In this document: positions 50,901-58,962 of the stretch, in pieces | Layout of the letters: every line of letters starts with the position of its first letter | Position numbering within the stretch: the first letter of the stretch is position 1 | From: an uncultured Bacteroides sp. | Lineage (GTDB): Bacteria; Bacteroidota; Bacteroidia; Bacteroidales; Bacteroidaceae | DNA: 59,735 bases | Assembly: GCA_944321465.1 (NCBI GenBank) | Contig: CALULL010000019.1 | Span: forward strand, 1 to 59,735 | Direction: 5' to 3' | Position numbers and translations under genes: made by a program | The notes under the pieces: generated by a model | The model's input: only the letters and a program-made list of their open reading frames with translations | What the model was told of the DNA's origin: nothing | Database searches by the model: none

Positions 50901-50946
50901 CGGTGGACAGTACCGGGCGGCGTATGCTTAGTTCGGATATGTTCAT
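47914..50946 (-). CDS. RND efflux pump, HAE1/AcrB type
   Basis: This 1010-residue inner-membrane proton antiporter has twelve membrane helices and two large periplasmic loops. The N-terminus (MNISELSIRRPVLSTVLTII) and GVREYPSVDNPIISVQCSYT are typical of AcrB-like pumps. TM4 contains VLAVGLVVDDAIVMTENIYV, whose D-D pair is the proton-relay site. A second-half counterpart, LIGLVAKNGILIVEFANQKQ, lies in TM10. Likely substrates are bile acids, detergents or antibiotics, but these cannot be assigned. It is cotranscribed with the adaptor (31 bp upstream) and the TolC-like gene. Confidence 0.96.
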   Translation of the reverse strand: MNISELSIRRPVLSTVLTIIILLFGLIGYSSLGVREYPSVDNPIISVQCSYTGANADVIENQITEPLEQNINGIPGIRSLTSVSQQGQSRITVEFELSVDLETAANDVRDKVSRAQRYLPDDCDPPTVSKADADATPILMVALQSNKRSLLELSEIADLTVKEQLQTIADVSGVNIWGEKKYSMRLWLDPTKMSGYGITPVDVKEAIDRENIELPSGSIEGNTTELTIRTLGLMHTPEEFNNLIIKEENGRIIRFSDIGRAELGAADLKSYMKMNGVPMVGVVVVPQPGANHIEIADAVYDRMERMRKDLPEDVSYTYGFDNTRFIRASISEVEKTVYEAFVLVIIIIFLFLRDWRVTLVPCIVIPVSLIGAFFVMYVAGFSINVLSMLAVVLAVGLVVDDAIVMTENIYVRIEQGMSPRQAGIEGSKEIFFAVISTTVTLVAVFLPIVFMEGTTGRLFREFSFVVSGAILISAFAALTFTPMLATKLLKRQERKSWFYRATEPFFLGLNRGYSRSLAAFLRVRWVAVVFTLLTLAVILVLWNRIPSEMAPLEDRSQITVNTSGAEGVTYEYIRDYTERINDVVDSIIPDAQAVTARVSSGSGNIRITLKDIKERDYSQMEAAERLSRAVRHETKARAFVQQASSFGGRRASMPVQYVLQATNLEKLQEVLPEFMERVYENPVFQMADVDLKFSDPEARININRDKAGAMGVSTRNIAQTLQYGLSGQRMGYFYMNGKQYEILAEINRQQRNKPTDLVGLYIRNDQGDMVQLDNLVEIAYATAPPKLYRYNRFVSATVSAGLAEGKTIGQGLDEMDKIAAELLDDTFRTALAGDSKDYRESASSLMFAFVLAIVLIYLILAAQFESFKDPLVIMLTVPLAIAGALIFMYGAGITMNIFSQIGIIMLIGLVAKNGILIVEFANQKQEHGEDKMTAIRDAALQRLRPILMTSAATVLGLIPLAFATGEGANQRIAMGTAVVGGMILSTVLTMYIVPAIYSYIATERNPLKKD

Positions 50947-50977
50947 GGCGTGTGTGTTTTGCGTGTATGTGGGCGGA

Positions 50978-52063
50978 CTACTGCTGTTCCAGCCGGTCTA
51001 TGCTCACGGCCATGCCCGTGCGCAGCTGCTGTATGCCCGAGGTGATGATGGTGTCGCCCTGTGCCAGCCCCCGCACCACTTGCACCAGGCCCTCGGTGCG
51101 CACGCCCGTCACGATGTCCGTCGGTTCGGCTTTGCCGCTTCGGTAGCAGAACACCTTGTCCTTGCCCATCTCGGGGATGATGGCCTCGGAGGGCACGGCC
51201 AGCGCGTCCTCCAGCTCCTGCCGCTTGAGGCTGATGGAGACGTAGCGGCCTGGCATGACTGCTCCTGCCGGGTTGGGGTAGAGGGCACGCACGGTGAGGG
51301 TGCGGGTGTCGGGGTCGATGCGCGACTCGCGGGCGTAGACTTGCGCCTGGTAGGTGTTGAGCGAGCCTTCGAGCGTGAAGCTCAGGTTGGCACCCCGCTC
51401 GATGTCGGCGGCATAGCGTTCGGACACGGCAAACTCTACCTTCAGCGGCACCACTTTGGTGAGCGTGGCTACGATGGTCGAGGGCGAGGCATAGCTGCCC
51501 ACACTCACCTGCCGCAGGCCTATCACCCCGTCGAAGGGGGCGCGCAGTTCGGTCTGTTCGATTTGTGCCTTCACGCTCTCGATGTCGGCGTTGAGCGTGG
51601 CCAGGTCGGTCTTGACCTGCTCGTAGGCTTCCTGGCTGACGGCATCGCGCCTGAGCAGGGTCTCCTGCCGGTACACACGGTCCTCGGCCAGCTTCACCTG
51701 GGCCAGCAGCCGTTGCAGCTGGGCTTGCAGGTGGCGGTCGTTCACCTTGGCCAGCAACTGTCCTTGCTTCACGGTAGAACCTTCCTGGAAGTTTATGGCG
51801 ACGATTTTGCCCGAGGTCTCGAACGACAGGTCCACTTCCTCGTCGGGCAGCAGGGTGCCTATGATGGGTATTTCCTCGCTGAGCATTTGGGGCGCAAGCA
51901 CCACGGCGTTGACGTTCAACGCCGTCTTCGTCTGTGGGGCGGCCATCACCTTGTCGGCTTCGGCCAGTTCTTCGTTCTGTCTGGGCATCTGCGTGTACAG
52001 GCCCACGCCTGCCGCTGCGGCAATGATGACGGCCACGATGCCCCATTTCACTCTCTTCCTCAT
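50978..52063 (-). CDS. RND efflux periplasmic adaptor (MFP) subunit
   Basis: This 361-residue adaptor has an N-terminal membrane anchor (WGIVAVIIAAAAGVGLYTQ) without a lipobox. It has the lipoyl-like half-motif VDLSFETSGKIVAINFQEGS, an alpha-hairpin (about residues 110-165) with LAQVKLAEDRVYRQETLLRR, and the returning half-motif ELRAPFDGVIGLRQVSVGSY. The C-terminal barrel and membrane-proximal domain follow. It is the first gene of the RND operon. I found no TAnnTTTG box upstream, and no regulator gene is adjacent, so control is unclear. Confidence 0.94.
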   Translation of the reverse strand: MRKRVKWGIVAVIIAAAAGVGLYTQMPRQNEELAEADKVMAAPQTKTALNVNAVVLAPQMLSEEIPIIGTLLPDEEVDLSFETSGKIVAINFQEGSTVKQGQLLAKVNDRHLQAQLQRLLAQVKLAEDRVYRQETLLRRDAVSQEAYEQVKTDLATLNADIESVKAQIEQTELRAPFDGVIGLRQVSVGSYASPSTIVATLTKVVPLKVEFAVSERYAADIERGANLSFTLEGSLNTYQAQVYARESRIDPDTRTLTVRALYPNPAGAVMPGRYVSISLKRQELEDALAVPSEAIIPEMGKDKVFCYRSGKAEPTDIVTGVRTEGLVQVVRGLAQGDTIITSGIQQLRTGMAVSIDRLEQQ

Positions 52064-52150
52064 GTCATGTCGTAGTATTAGCTTGTTCCTATGTTTGTAT
52101 AACTCTGTTAGATGTGCTCTTGTTGCCGTGGTTTAACGCTTTGTTGTATT

Positions 52151-52190
52151 AAAAAAGACTAAAGGAGTCTCCCTTCCGGGGGCTCCTTTA
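52151..52190 (-). terminator. Terminator of glnN
   Basis: TAAAGGAG (52160-52167) pairs with CTCCTTTA (52183-52190), with CCC/GGG inside. The As at 52151-52156 give a U6 tract on the minus strand. The array I units lie between the glnN stop and this terminator, and so would be transcribed. Confidence 0.8.
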
Positions 52191-52200
52191 CCCGCCCGCT

Positions 52201-52288
52201 GGCAGACCTTTGCCTGTCGCCGGGCTTTCCTTTGCCCCCGTGAGGGCAGAGGTCTGCCCCCACGGGGGTGCCGTCACGGGCGGCGGGT
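52201..52288. repeat. 22-bp dyad repeat array I (3 clear units plus 1 degenerate)
   Basis: Cores are GGCAGACCTTTGCC, GGCTTTCCTTTGCCCC and GGGCAGAGGTCTGCCCC, in 22-bp register, with a degenerate fourth. Centres are CC, CC, GG. The array lies inside the 3' untranslated region of glnN, between its stop and its terminator. Confidence 0.8.
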
Positions 52289-52307
52289 GGCATGTTGTCG
52301 CGTCTGC

Positions 52308-54497
52308 TCAGCGTATGAAGAGCAGTTCGCGGTACTTGGGCAGCGTCCACATCTGGTCGTCCACTATCAGCTCCAGCTTGTCGATGTGGTAGCGTATCTG
52401 TTCCAGCATGGGGGCTATGTTGTCGTGGTAGGCGACGGCCTTCTCGCGCTCGTCGGCGATGCGATTGGCCACCTTGCGTGCCTCCACCATGTTGTCCACG
52501 TGCTCCTTGATGTAGCTGGTGTGCTCGGCTATCTCGCGGATGATGGCCAGGTTCTGGGCCGACAGGCGGTTGGCTTCCTCGGCGGGGAATATGCTCTGCA
52601 TCTTGTACACGTTGTCGATGAGCTTGGACTGGTACTTGGTGGCCACGGGCACGATGTGGTTCATCACCAGGTCGCCCAGCACGCGGGCCTCTATCTGTAT
52701 CTTCTTGGTGTAGGTCTCCCACTTCACCTCGTTGCGCGCCCGCAGTTCCTTGCGGTTCATCACGCCCACGGACTCGAACATGGCCACCGTCTCCGGCGCA
52801 AGGTACTGGTCGAAGATGACGGGGCACGACGTCTCGCAGTCCAGCCCCCGCCGCTGTGCCTCGGCCTTCCACTCGTCGCTGTAGCCGTTGCCGTCGAAGC
52901 GGATGGGCTTGCTCTGCCTGATGTACTCGCGCACCACTTGTATGATGGCGTTCACCTTGGGCTCGCCCTGCTCGATGAGTGCGTCCACGTCGTGCTTGAA
53001 CTGTATCAGCTGCTCGGCCATCGCCGTGTTCAGGGCTATCATGGCACTGGCGCAGTTGGCCTCCGAGCCTACGGCGCGGAACTCGAACCGGTTGCCCGTG
53101 AAGGCGAAGGGCGAGGTGCGGTTGCGGTCGGTGTTGTCGATGAGCAGCTCGGGTATCTGCGGGATGTCCAGCTTCAGGCCGTGCTTGCCGCCCAGGCCGA
53201 TGAGGTCGTCGGTGGAGCTTTCCTCCATGTGGTCCAGCACGCGGCTCAGCTGCGTGCCCAGGAAGGACGAGATGATGGCGGGCGGTGCCTCGTTGGCTCC
53301 CAGGCGGTGGGCGTTGGTGGCGCTCATGATGGAAGCCTTCAGCAGGCCGTTGTGTCGGTAGACGGCCATCAGCGTGTTGACGATGAAGGTGATGAACCGC
53401 AGGTTCTCCTCCTGCGTGCGTCCCGGTGCCATGAGCAGCACGCCCGTGTCGGTGCCCAGCGACCAGTTGTTGTGCTTGCCGCTGCCGTTCACGCCCTTGA
53501 AGGGCTTCTCGTGCAGCAGCACCCGGAAGCCGTGCTGGCGGGCTATCTTGCGCATGAGCGACATGAGCAGCATGTTGTGGTCCACGGCCAGGTTGCACGG
53601 CTCGAAGATGGGGGCCAGCTCAAACTGGTTGGGGGCCACCTCGTTGTGGCGCGTCTTGACGGGGATGCCCAGCTCCAGTGCCTGCACCTCCAGGTCCTTC
53701 ATGAAGGCCGCCACGCGCGTGGGGATGGCTCCGAAGTAGTGGTCCTCGAGTTGCTGGTTCTTCGACGCTTCGTGGCCCATGAGCGTGCGTCCCGTCAGCA
53801 GCAGGTCGGGACGGGCTGCGTACAGGCCAGCGTCCACCAGGAAGTACTCCTGCTCCCAGCCCAGGTAGGCGGTGACGCGCCTTACGTCCGGGTCGAAGTA
53901 GTGGCACACCGCCGTGGCCGCCTTGTCCACCGCCCGCAGGGCGCGCAGCAGCGGTGCCTTGTAGTCGAGCGACTCGCCCGTGTAGGCGATGAACACGGTG
54001 GGGATGCACAGCGTGTCGTCCACCACGAACACAGGCGACGAGGGGTCCCAGGCCGAGTATCCGCGCGCCTCGAACGTGTTGCGTATGCCGCCGTTGGGGA
54101 ACGACGACGCGTCCGGCTCCTGCTGCACCAGCAGCTTGCCCGAGAACTCCTCGATGACACCGCCCTTGCCGTCGTGCTCCACAAAGGCGTCGTGCTTCTC
54201 CGCCGTGCCCTCCGTCAGGGGCTGGAACCAGTGCGTGTAGTGCGTGGCGCCCAGCTCGCTGGCCCAGCGGCGCATGCCGTCGGCCACGGCGTCGGCAATG
54301 TCGCGGTCCAGCGCCGCGCCGTTGTCCATGGCGTTGGTCAGCTTCTCGAACACGCGGCTCGGCAGGTACTTGAACATCTTTTCGCGGTTGAACACGTACT
54401 TGGCAAAGTACTCGTCGGGGCGTTGCGCAGGTGCCGCCACCTCCAAAGGCTCCGCGTTGAAAGCCTTTTCTACTACTCTGAATCTTAAGTTAGACAT
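52308..54497 (-). CDS. glnN: Glutamine synthetase type III
   Basis: Ammonium assimilation: glutamate, ammonia and ATP to glutamine. The start at 54497 (MSNLRFRVVEKAFNAEPLEV) gives 729 residues, the normal GSIII length and far longer than GSI. Family signatures are KTRHNEVAPNQFELAPIFE, the catalytic-loop segment GSGKHNNWSLGTDTGVLLMA and ENLRFITFIVNTLMAVYRHN. The C-terminal helical extension ends KLELIVDDQMWTLPKYRELL. Known GSIII enzymes are dodecamers. The promoter -7 box lies at 54622-54629, giving a leader of about 120 nt. The expected control is nitrogen status, though no site for it is visible. Confidence 0.97.
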   Translation of the reverse strand: MSNLRFRVVEKAFNAEPLEVAAPAQRPDEYFAKYVFNREKMFKYLPSRVFEKLTNAMDNGAALDRDIADAVADGMRRWASELGATHYTHWFQPLTEGTAEKHDAFVEHDGKGGVIEEFSGKLLVQQEPDASSFPNGGIRNTFEARGYSAWDPSSPVFVVDDTLCIPTVFIAYTGESLDYKAPLLRALRAVDKAATAVCHYFDPDVRRVTAYLGWEQEYFLVDAGLYAARPDLLLTGRTLMGHEASKNQQLEDHYFGAIPTRVAAFMKDLEVQALELGIPVKTRHNEVAPNQFELAPIFEPCNLAVDHNMLLMSLMRKIARQHGFRVLLHEKPFKGVNGSGKHNNWSLGTDTGVLLMAPGRTQEENLRFITFIVNTLMAVYRHNGLLKASIMSATNAHRLGANEAPPAIISSFLGTQLSRVLDHMEESSTDDLIGLGGKHGLKLDIPQIPELLIDNTDRNRTSPFAFTGNRFEFRAVGSEANCASAMIALNTAMAEQLIQFKHDVDALIEQGEPKVNAIIQVVREYIRQSKPIRFDGNGYSDEWKAEAQRRGLDCETSCPVIFDQYLAPETVAMFESVGVMNRKELRARNEVKWETYTKKIQIEARVLGDLVMNHIVPVATKYQSKLIDNVYKMQSIFPAEEANRLSAQNLAIIREIAEHTSYIKEHVDNMVEARKVANRIADEREKAVAYHDNIAPMLEQIRYHIDKLELIVDDQMWTLPKYRELLFIR

Positions 54498-54621
54498 ATC
54501 GATATTGTGTGGTTTGTTAGGTCGTTGCCGCCGTCCCGTGGCCTTGCGGCCCTCCGGGGCGTTGAGTGCCTTTTTGAGAGGCGATAGCGTCCGCCCTCTT
54601 TCTTTTTGACTCTCACGGGCG

Positions 54622-54629
54622 CAAAAGTA
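54622..54629 (-). promoter_or_regulatory. -7 box of glnN
   Basis: Plus-strand CAAAAGTA reads TACTTTTG. It implies a leader of about 120 nt for a major metabolic gene; no riboswitch class was recognised in 54498-54615. Confidence 0.6.
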
Positions 54630-54711
54630 CGGCATTTTGCGTCAGCACGGAAAGCTTTTTCCGTCTTTTTACACCTCCGGCAGCGTTTTTCTTCGTGTGC
54701 CCTGCCGGGGT

Positions 54712-54799
54712 GGCGGACCTGTGCCCGCTTGGTGGTGCAGGTTCGCCCGCCGAGGGGCACAGGTCTGCTCCCGGGCGGGGAAAGGTGTGCCTCTTGGCG
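54712..54799. repeat. 22-bp dyad repeat array J (4 units)
   Basis: Cores in exact 22-bp register are GGCGGACCTGTGCCC, GGTGCAGGTTCGCCC, GGGCACAGGTCTGCTCC and GGGGAAAGGTGTGCC. Centres are CC, GG, GG, GG. The array lies between the 3' end of argC and the promoter of glnN. The 54800-54906 remainder holds nothing I recognise. Confidence 0.85.
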
Positions 54800-54906
54800 G
54801 ATGCTGATGACGGTGGCAGTCGTGCTTTTTGCGCGGCATTCTCCCCTGTGGAGCATTCGTGCCCTGCGCCGCCTGTGCTACCTTATTAATATAGTTGCAT
54901 CCCGCC

Positions 54907-55875
54907 TCAGAAAGCCGTGGCCTTCAGCCGCAGGCCGGTGGTCTCTTCGAGGTTGAACATGAGGTTCATGTTGTGGACGGCCTGTCCGGCGGAGCCTTTC
55001 AGCAGGTTGTCGATGGCCGAGGTGACGAGCAGGCGGTCGCCGTCCTTCTGCAGGTGGAGCAGGCACTTGTTGGTGCCCGCGACCTGCTTCAGGTCTACGG
55101 GGTCGGGGCTGAGGTGGGTGAAGGAGTCGCGGGCGTAGTAGTCGCGGTAGAGGGGAACGATTTCGTCGAGTGCCACGCGGGTGTGTGTCAGCAGGGTGGC
55201 GTAGATGCCCCGGGCGAAGTTGCCGTGGCAGGGGACGAGGTGGACCGACGACTGGAAGCTGAGCTGGGTGGATTGCAGGACGCGGGTCACTTCCTCGCAC
55301 TCGGGGTGGACGAAGGCTTGGTAGACGGCTGCGTTGTCCGTGCGCCAGTCGTAGCGTCCGGCCTGGGGGCGTGTTTCGGCTGTCTCGGTGGCGGCTGTCA
55401 GTACGAAGGCTGTCACGTCGGTGCCCAGCAGCATGTTCTTGGCCAAGGGCAGCAGTCCCAGCAGCACGCAGGTGGCCAGCGGGCCGGGGCAGGCCGTGTG
55501 CAGGGCTTGGCAGGTGGCGCGGCGGTTCAGCTCGGGCAGGCCGTAGACGAAGCCCTCGTCTGCCGGGGCCAGGCGGAAGTCGGGCGAGAGGTCTATCAGC
55601 CGCAGCCCGGGGGGCAGGTCGCGGGCCGTGGCCTGGCGGCCCGAGCCCGTGCGGCGGTCGCAGAGGAAGAGTACGTCGGCCTCTTCGGCTGGCAGCTGGG
55701 CGGTGAAGGCGAGGTCGGTCTCGCCCTTCAGTCCGGGGTGAAGGCTGTCCACGCGCCGTCCGGCGTGGCGGGTGCTGTGGACGAAGGCTATCTCGGTGTC
55801 GGGGTGGTTGATGAGCAAGCGTATCAGCTCGCCGGCGGCATATCCGTCGCCGCCTGTTATTCCTACGTGTATCAT
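54907..55875 (-). CDS. argC: N-acetyl-gamma-glutamyl-phosphate reductase homologue, catalytic Cys motif altered
   Basis: This 322-residue protein of the ArgC fold starts MIHVGITGGDGYAAGELIRL, giving the NADP-binding GxxGYxG motif. LRLIDLSPDFRLAPADEGFV and YGLPELNR are conserved, and the closing HLVPCHGNFARGIYATLLT matches the family. In ArgC the catalytic cysteine sits in NPGCFAT. Here the same place reads CPGPLAT (Cys129, Pro132), so Asn became Cys and the catalytic Cys became Pro. Arginine biosynthesis partners (argG, argD, argB) are absent nearby. Whether it is still a reductase is doubtful. A longer in-frame reading to 55998 overlaps the PspC gene and is rejected. Confidence 0.85.
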   Translation of the reverse strand: MIHVGITGGDGYAAGELIRLLINHPDTEIAFVHSTRHAGRRVDSLHPGLKGETDLAFTAQLPAEEADVLFLCDRRTGSGRQATARDLPPGLRLIDLSPDFRLAPADEGFVYGLPELNRRATCQALHTACPGPLATCVLLGLLPLAKNMLLGTDVTAFVLTAATETAETRPQAGRYDWRTDNAAVYQAFVHPECEEVTRVLQSTQLSFQSSVHLVPCHGNFARGIYATLLTHTRVALDEIVPLYRDYYARDSFTHLSPDPVDLKQVAGTNKCLLHLQKDGDRLLVTSAIDNLLKGSAGQAVHNMNLMFNLEETTGLRLKATAF

Positions 55876-55933
55876 GTTGCGGATGTGCTTTGGGTGTGTC
55901 GGTTGCCTGCCGTGGGGAGGGAGGCGGAGGTGG

Positions 55934-56137
55934 CTATTCGCGGTTCTCGGCTTCGGGGATGATGAGCCACAGGATGAGGTAGATGGGAATGCCCGCAAAG
56001 GCCGTGAAGCAGGTCAGCAGGGCATAGGCGACGCGCACCACGGTGGCATCCAGCCCGAAGAAGTCGGCCAGGGCGGCACACACGCCTGCCAGCTGGCGGC
56101 CTGTCCGCGGGCGGCGTAGTTTCTTGTCTGTATCCAT
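55934..56137 (-). CDS. PspC-domain membrane protein
   Basis: This 67-residue protein is made entirely of a PspC domain. The N-terminal segment KLRRPRTGRQLAGVCAALAD is followed by the conserved FFGLDATVVRVAYALLTCF and a membrane helix (GIPIYLILWLIIP). In enterobacteria PspC is a membrane partner in the phage-shock response. In Bacteroidetes, short PspC proteins are common, and their role is presumed to be envelope-stress related. It is divergent from priA, and argC starts 58 bp downstream, so the two minus-strand genes may be cotranscribed. Confidence 0.92.
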   Translation of the reverse strand: MDTDKKLRRPRTGRQLAGVCAALADFFGLDATVVRVAYALLTCFTAFAGIPIYLILWLIIPEAENRE

Positions 56138-56166
56138 GTTGTCGGTGTTGAAGGTTCATTCTGTGG

Positions 56167-56188
56167 CAAAGGTAACCTAAAATAGGTT
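56167..56188 (-). promoter_or_regulatory. PspC promoter with palindromic operator candidate
   Basis: The -7 box is plus-strand CAAAGGTA (56167-56174), read TACCTTTG. It is immediately flanked upstream by AACCTA-AAA-TAGGTT (56174-56188), six perfect pairs in the spacer between -7 and -33. A repressor there would compete with RNA polymerase. Confidence 0.5.
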
Positions 56189-56311
56189 TACTTGTGCCTC
56201 CTGCGGACGGAAATCTGCGTGCCGGGGCGCAAGTTGCCCTTGTCTGCGGGCTTTCCTGCGGCGGGGTGGGGCTTTTTGCAGGCGGGCGGCGCGGCGAGGC
56301 GTTCTTTGTTG

Positions 56312-56319
56312 TATCTTTG
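56312..56319 (+). promoter_or_regulatory. -7 box of priA
   Basis: TATCTTTG ends only 8 bp before the priA ATG (56328). With the usual 6-7 bp from -7 element to start point, the mRNA would be nearly leaderless. Confidence 0.55.
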
Positions 56320-56327
56320 TCGGCGGT

Positions 56328-58787
56328 ATGGAAACGTTTGTCGATGTCATATTGCCCCTGCCGCTGAATGCTTGCTTCACCTACTCGCTGCCGCCCGACA
56401 TGGCGGGCGAGGTGGCACGCGGCAGCCGGGTGGTGGTGCCCTTCGGGCGGAAGAAGTTCTACACGGCCATCGTGCAGAACGTCCACTTCCGGCCTCCCGA
56501 GGGCTACGAGGTGAAGGCCGTCTCGGCCGTGCTCGACCCCCATCCCGTGCTGCTGCCGGGGCAGTTCAGGTTCTGGCAGTGGGTGGCCGACTACTATCTC
56601 TGCACGCTGGGCGATGTCTGCAAGGCGGCCTTGCCCTCGGGCCTGAAGATAGAGAGCGAGACGGTGGTGGAACTGAACCCCGACTACGAGGCCGATACCC
56701 CCCTGTCCGGGCGCGAGCAGAAGGTGCTCGACCTGCTTCTGGCCGACCCCGTGCAGAGCGTCACACGGCTGGAGAAGGAGAGTGGCCTGGCGGGCGTGCT
56801 GGGCGTGGTGAAGTCGCTCATCGAGCGCGAGGCCGTCTTCGTCAAGGAGGAGTTGCGCCGCAGCTACAAGCCGCGCACCGAGTCGTGCGTGCGCCTTGCC
56901 TCCGGCCTGTGCAGTGAGGAGCGTCTGCACGAGCTGTTCGACCGTCTGGCCCGTGCGCCCCGCCAATTGTCGCTGCTTATGAAGTACGTCGAGCTGTCGG
57001 GCATCCTTGGCCCGCAGCCCCGCAGCGTCTCGCGCAAGGAGTTGTTGCAGGCCGCCGGTCAGTCGGCCTCGGCCCTGTCGTCGCTGGTGGACAAGGGCGT
57101 GTTCGAGGCATACCGGCGCGAGACGGGCAGGCTGGACACCGGCTCGCCTTTGCAGACTGTTCCCCTTAACCCCCTGAGCCAGGCCCAGCAGCAGGCACTC
57201 GACGACATACGCCGGGGGCTGCGCACACACGATGTCTGCCTGCTCCACGGGGTCACGGCCAGCGGAAAGACCGAGGTCTACATCCATCTCATCGAAGAGA
57301 CCATACGTCACGGGAGGCAGGTGCTCTACCTCTTGCCAGAGATAGCCCTTACGGCTCAGATAACCGAACGCCTCAGGCGCGTCTTCGGCCATCGGCTGGG
57401 AGTCTACCACTCGAAGTTTCCCGATGCCGAGCGCGTGGAAATCTGGCAGAAACAGCTGACGGAGCACGACTACGACATCATCCTTGGCGTGCGTTCGTCG
57501 GTGTTCCTGCCCTTCCGTCGGCTGGGGTTGGTCATCGTGGACGAGGAGCACGAGAACACCTACAAACAGCAAGACCCCGCCCCTCGCTACCATGCCCGCA
57601 ACGCTGCCGTCGTACTGGCCATACAGCAAGGTGCCAAGGTACTGCTGGGCACGGCCACTCCCTCGCTCGAGACGTGGCATAACGCGCAGACGGGCAAGTA
57701 CGCCCTGGCCACCCTGACGCAGCGGCATCAGGCAGTCAGGCTGCCCCAGGTGTTGCCCGTCGACATCAAGGAACTGACCCGCAAGAAGCGCATGAACGGG
57801 CCCTTCTCGCCTTTGTTGTTGCAGTATGTCCGCGAAGCTCTCGAACGTCAGGAGCAGATCATTCTCTTCCAGAACCGGCGCGGCTTTGCACCTATGCTGG
57901 AATGCCACACGTGCGGCTGGGTGCCCCGCTGCAAGAATTGCGATGTCAGCCTCACTTACCATCGCGGCCTGGGCCAGCTGACGTGCCACTACTGCGGTGC
58001 CACCTATGCCGTTCCCCGCCGCTGCCCTGCCTGCGAAGGAGTCGACCTGCGTGCCCACGGCTTTGGCACGGAGAAGATAGAGGACGACATACGCGCCCTC
58101 TTCCCCGAAGCCCGGGTGGCCCGCATGGACCTCGACACCACCCGTACCCGCACGGCCTACGAGCGCATCATCGACGACTTTGCCGCCGGACGCACCGACA
58201 TTCTCATCGGCACCCAGATGGTGTCCAAGGGGCTGGACTTCGACCGCGTGAGCGTCGTGGGCATTCTCAACGCCGACACCATGCTCAACTATCCCGACTT
58301 CCGCGCCTACGAACGCGCCTTTCAGCTCATGGCTCAGGTGGCGGGACGCGCCGGGCGCAAGAGCGGGCAGGGACACGTGTTGTTGCAGACCAAGAGCATC
58401 GACCACCCCATCATCGCCCAGGTGATGCACAACGACTACGAGGGCATGGCCGCCGGGCAGCTGTCCGAACGCGAGATGTTCCGTTATCCGCCCTTCTATC
58501 GCCTCGTTTATGTCTACCTGAAACATCGCGACGAGACCCGTGTAGAGCAGGCCGCCACTACAATGGGCGAACACATGCGGGCCATTTTCGGCTCGCGCGT
58601 GCTGGGGCCGGACAAACCTCCCGTGGCCCGGGTGCAGACATTGTTCATACGAAAAATCATGCTGAAGGTGGAGGTGAAGGCTCCTATGGCACGTGTGCGC
58701 CAATACCTGCGGCAGGTGCAGCAAGAGGTGTTGGCCGACGAGCGTTTCCGTTCCGTCCTCGTCTACTACGATGTCGACCCCATGTAG
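56328..58787 (+). CDS. priA: Primosomal replication restart helicase PriA
   Basis: 3'-5' helicase that reloads the replisome at stalled forks. The length of 819 residues is normal. The N-terminal 3'-binding domain starts METFVDVILPLPLNACFTYS. The helicase core has Walker A GVTASGKTEVYIHLIEE and the DEEH box LVIVDEEHENTYKQQDP. The zinc region CHTCGWVPRCKNCDVSL followed by CHYCGATYAVPRRCPACEG gives eight cysteines. DILIGTQMVSKGLDFDRVSV and LMAQVAGRAGRKSGQGHVLL are helicase motifs V and VI. The nearly leaderless -7 spacing fixes the start at 56328. It ends 948 bp before the window edge in a gene-poor stretch. Confidence 0.97.
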   Translation: METFVDVILPLPLNACFTYSLPPDMAGEVARGSRVVVPFGRKKFYTAIVQNVHFRPPEGYEVKAVSAVLDPHPVLLPGQFRFWQWVADYYLCTLGDVCKAALPSGLKIESETVVELNPDYEADTPLSGREQKVLDLLLADPVQSVTRLEKESGLAGVLGVVKSLIEREAVFVKEELRRSYKPRTESCVRLASGLCSEERLHELFDRLARAPRQLSLLMKYVELSGILGPQPRSVSRKELLQAAGQSASALSSLVDKGVFEAYRRETGRLDTGSPLQTVPLNPLSQAQQQALDDIRRGLRTHDVCLLHGVTASGKTEVYIHLIEETIRHGRQVLYLLPEIALTAQITERLRRVFGHRLGVYHSKFPDAERVEIWQKQLTEHDYDIILGVRSSVFLPFRRLGLVIVDEEHENTYKQQDPAPRYHARNAAVVLAIQQGAKVLLGTATPSLETWHNAQTGKYALATLTQRHQAVRLPQVLPVDIKELTRKKRMNGPFSPLLLQYVREALERQEQIILFQNRRGFAPMLECHTCGWVPRCKNCDVSLTYHRGLGQLTCHYCGATYAVPRRCPACEGVDLRAHGFGTEKIEDDIRALFPEARVARMDLDTTRTRTAYERIIDDFAAGRTDILIGTQMVSKGLDFDRVSVVGILNADTMLNYPDFRAYERAFQLMAQVAGRAGRKSGQGHVLLQTKSIDHPIIAQVMHNDYEGMAAGQLSEREMFRYPPFYRLVYVYLKHRDETRVEQAATTMGEHMRAIFGSRVLGPDKPPVARVQTLFIRKIMLKVEVKAPMARVRQYLRQVQQEVLADERFRSVLVYYDVDPM

Positions 58788-58962
58788 CGTCACCGTCCGT
58801 CCGTTCCGCCGGAGCCTGTCTGCCCGGCGGTGTTCCCTTTTCGTCCAGATCTTGCAGGACTACTCCCCTCGACAGGCAAGTCCTTGTTGCTCCTGTTCTA
58901 ACCAATTGTTCCTGAATGCTATAACCTTCCTTCCCGTCCGCCTTTCCGTGTGACGGCCTGCG

